A model generated the notes under the pieces. It saw nothing but the letters and a program-made list of their open reading frames with translations. It was not told the origin of the DNA and searched no databases. A DNA stretch of 64,000 bases, taken from assembly GCF_947492535.1 (NCBI RefSeq), contig NZ_CANLNH010000013.1:62001-126000 (forward strand), in the 5' to 3' direction. This DNA comes from an uncultured Dokdonia sp. Its GTDB lineage: Bacteria; Bacteroidota; Bacteroidia; Flavobacteriales; Flavobacteriaceae. A program made the translations under genes and the position numbers. Positions 63,441-64,000 of this stretch are shown here, piece by piece (the first letter of the stretch is position 1; every line of letters starts with the position of its first letter).

Positions 63441-64000
63441 ATGAAAAAGCAAACATACCTCATTGTTATTGCCTTTTTTTCTATCTATGTCTTTTGGGGA
63501 TCTACCTATCTGTGGAATAAAATAGCCGTTACAGAATTGCCTCCATTTATGCTTGCTTCTATGCGTTTTTCTACAGCAGGCCTGCTCATATTTCTTATTG
63601 CAAGAGTGATGGGAATATCACTTAAGATCACTAAAAAAGAATTCCTTAATTGTGTATTTGCTGGTTTTCTTTTTTTAGGATATGGAAATGGTGTATTTGT
63701 ATGGGCTCTTAAATATGTAGATAGTAGTTTTGGCGCCTTACTTGCCTCTATTCAGCCTATTGTGATTTTATTGTTAATGCGGTTATGGCATCGCAATAAA
63801 ATCAAGTCAAAATCAATTATTGGTATTGTATTAGGAATTGTTGGAATGTATTTATTGGTAAGTCAGAAAGGATTAGTATTACAAGAAAGAAGCGTTTTAG
63901 GAATCATCATGATTTTTACCTGTATTATAAGTTGGAGTATAGGAAGTGTGTTTGTAGCCCAAGCAGCAATGCCCAAAAACTTTTTTATAACAACAGGATA
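63441..64000 (+). CDS. EamA-family (DMT) transporter, truncated by window edge
   Basis: From ATG 63441 the frame is open to the end of the window (186 codons). It begins with the EamA pattern IYVFWGSTYLWNKIAV, LPPFMLASMRFSTAGLLIF, then helix pairs FAGFLFLGYGNGVFVWALKYV, SSFGALLASIQPIVILLLM and GIVLGIVGMYLLV, as in the drug/metabolite transporter 10-TM superfamily. The second EamA repeat starts at VLGIIMIFTCIISWSIGSVF. Substrate unknown. A TACCTTCG at 63423 may be its -7 box. Confidence 0.87.
   Translation, partial: MKKQTYLIVIAFFSIYVFWGSTYLWNKIAVTELPPFMLASMRFSTAGLLIFLIARVMGISLKITKKEFLNCVFAGFLFLGYGNGVFVWALKYVDSSFGALLASIQPIVILLLMRLWHRNKIKSKSIIGIVLGIVGMYLLVSQKGLVLQERSVLGIIMIFTCIISWSIGSVFVAQAAMPKNFFITTG

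Overview
The window is a chromosomal segment of a marine-type member of the Bacteroidota, almost certainly the family Flavobacteriaceae. The basis is: AT-rich DNA with weak ribosome binding sites, many Bacteroidota-style lipoproteins and short signal peptides ending in AQ or SQ, type IX secretion (T9SS) C-terminal sorting domains of both type A and type B, a TonB-dependent receptor with a carboxypeptidase-regulatory-like N-domain, LytS/LytTR two-component pairs, DUF4251, GIN and choice-of-anchor-L families, and a few promoters of the TTG / TAnnTTTG type. The genus cannot be fixed from this sequence alone. There is no rRNA, tRNA, CRISPR array, prophage or recognisable insertion sequence; the region looks like ordinary chromosome with many lineage-specific secreted proteins.

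Layout. 1-10 kb: end of a zinc metalloprotease, a VanX/DdpX-type dipeptidase, a T9SS cargo, an RlmI-like rRNA methyltransferase, a GH20 hexosaminidase lipoprotein, a pair of small paralogous cytosolic proteins, a vWA lipoprotein, three secreted or anchored unknowns and a YbdG-type MscS channel. 10-21 kb: GNAT acetyltransferase, an SRPBCC-ArsR operon with two evident operators, a second multidomain GH20 enzyme, an outer-membrane TonB receptor divergent from a LytS/LytR pair, and a subtilase. 21-26 kb: an MsbA-type ABC exporter, a 56-codon Cys-rich double-glycine peptide gene with its own promoter and terminator, and a metzincin protease. 26-41 kb: AraC regulator, two serine beta-lactamase-like hydrolases, DUF4251 paralogues (one apparently decayed), a large VIT-vWA-TonB-TPR-DUF2135 mosaic protein, a second LytS/LytR pair, and a GIN-domain protein. 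41-53 kb: RluE-like pseudouridine synthase, BvgS-like hybrid kinase, RlmF, two surface/secreted proteins, an S45 acylase and a LamG lipoprotein. 53-58 kb: DUF3124-DUF2652 operon, then an ion/osmotic stress group (MscS, GAF histidine kinase, MscL, CorA). 58-64 kb: SDR/DUF2867 protein, a six-hairpin glycosidase, a metallophosphoesterase and a truncated EamA transporter.

How the genes fit together. Much of the coding capacity serves the cell surface: glycan breakdown (two GH20 enzymes, one (alpha/alpha)6 glycosidase), peptide and acyl-amide hydrolysis (M15 dipeptidase, S8, metzincin, S45 acylase), uptake (TonB receptor) and sensing. Three mechanosensitive channels and CorA point to osmotic and ionic adaptation.

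The most striking non-genic signal is a short palindrome with core GCTTTCGCGAAAGC. The inner ten bases TTTCGCGAAA occur 13 times in 64 kb, both between genes as a longer 20-24 bp perfect palindrome and inside genes, where it is read as AFAK(A/S) or LSRK. Two 67-bp long forms and one composite form share its ends, suggesting a dispersed repeat family with short and long members. The best candidate for an undescribed small system is the exporter / double-glycine peptide / metzincin neighbourhood at 21.3-26.1 kb.
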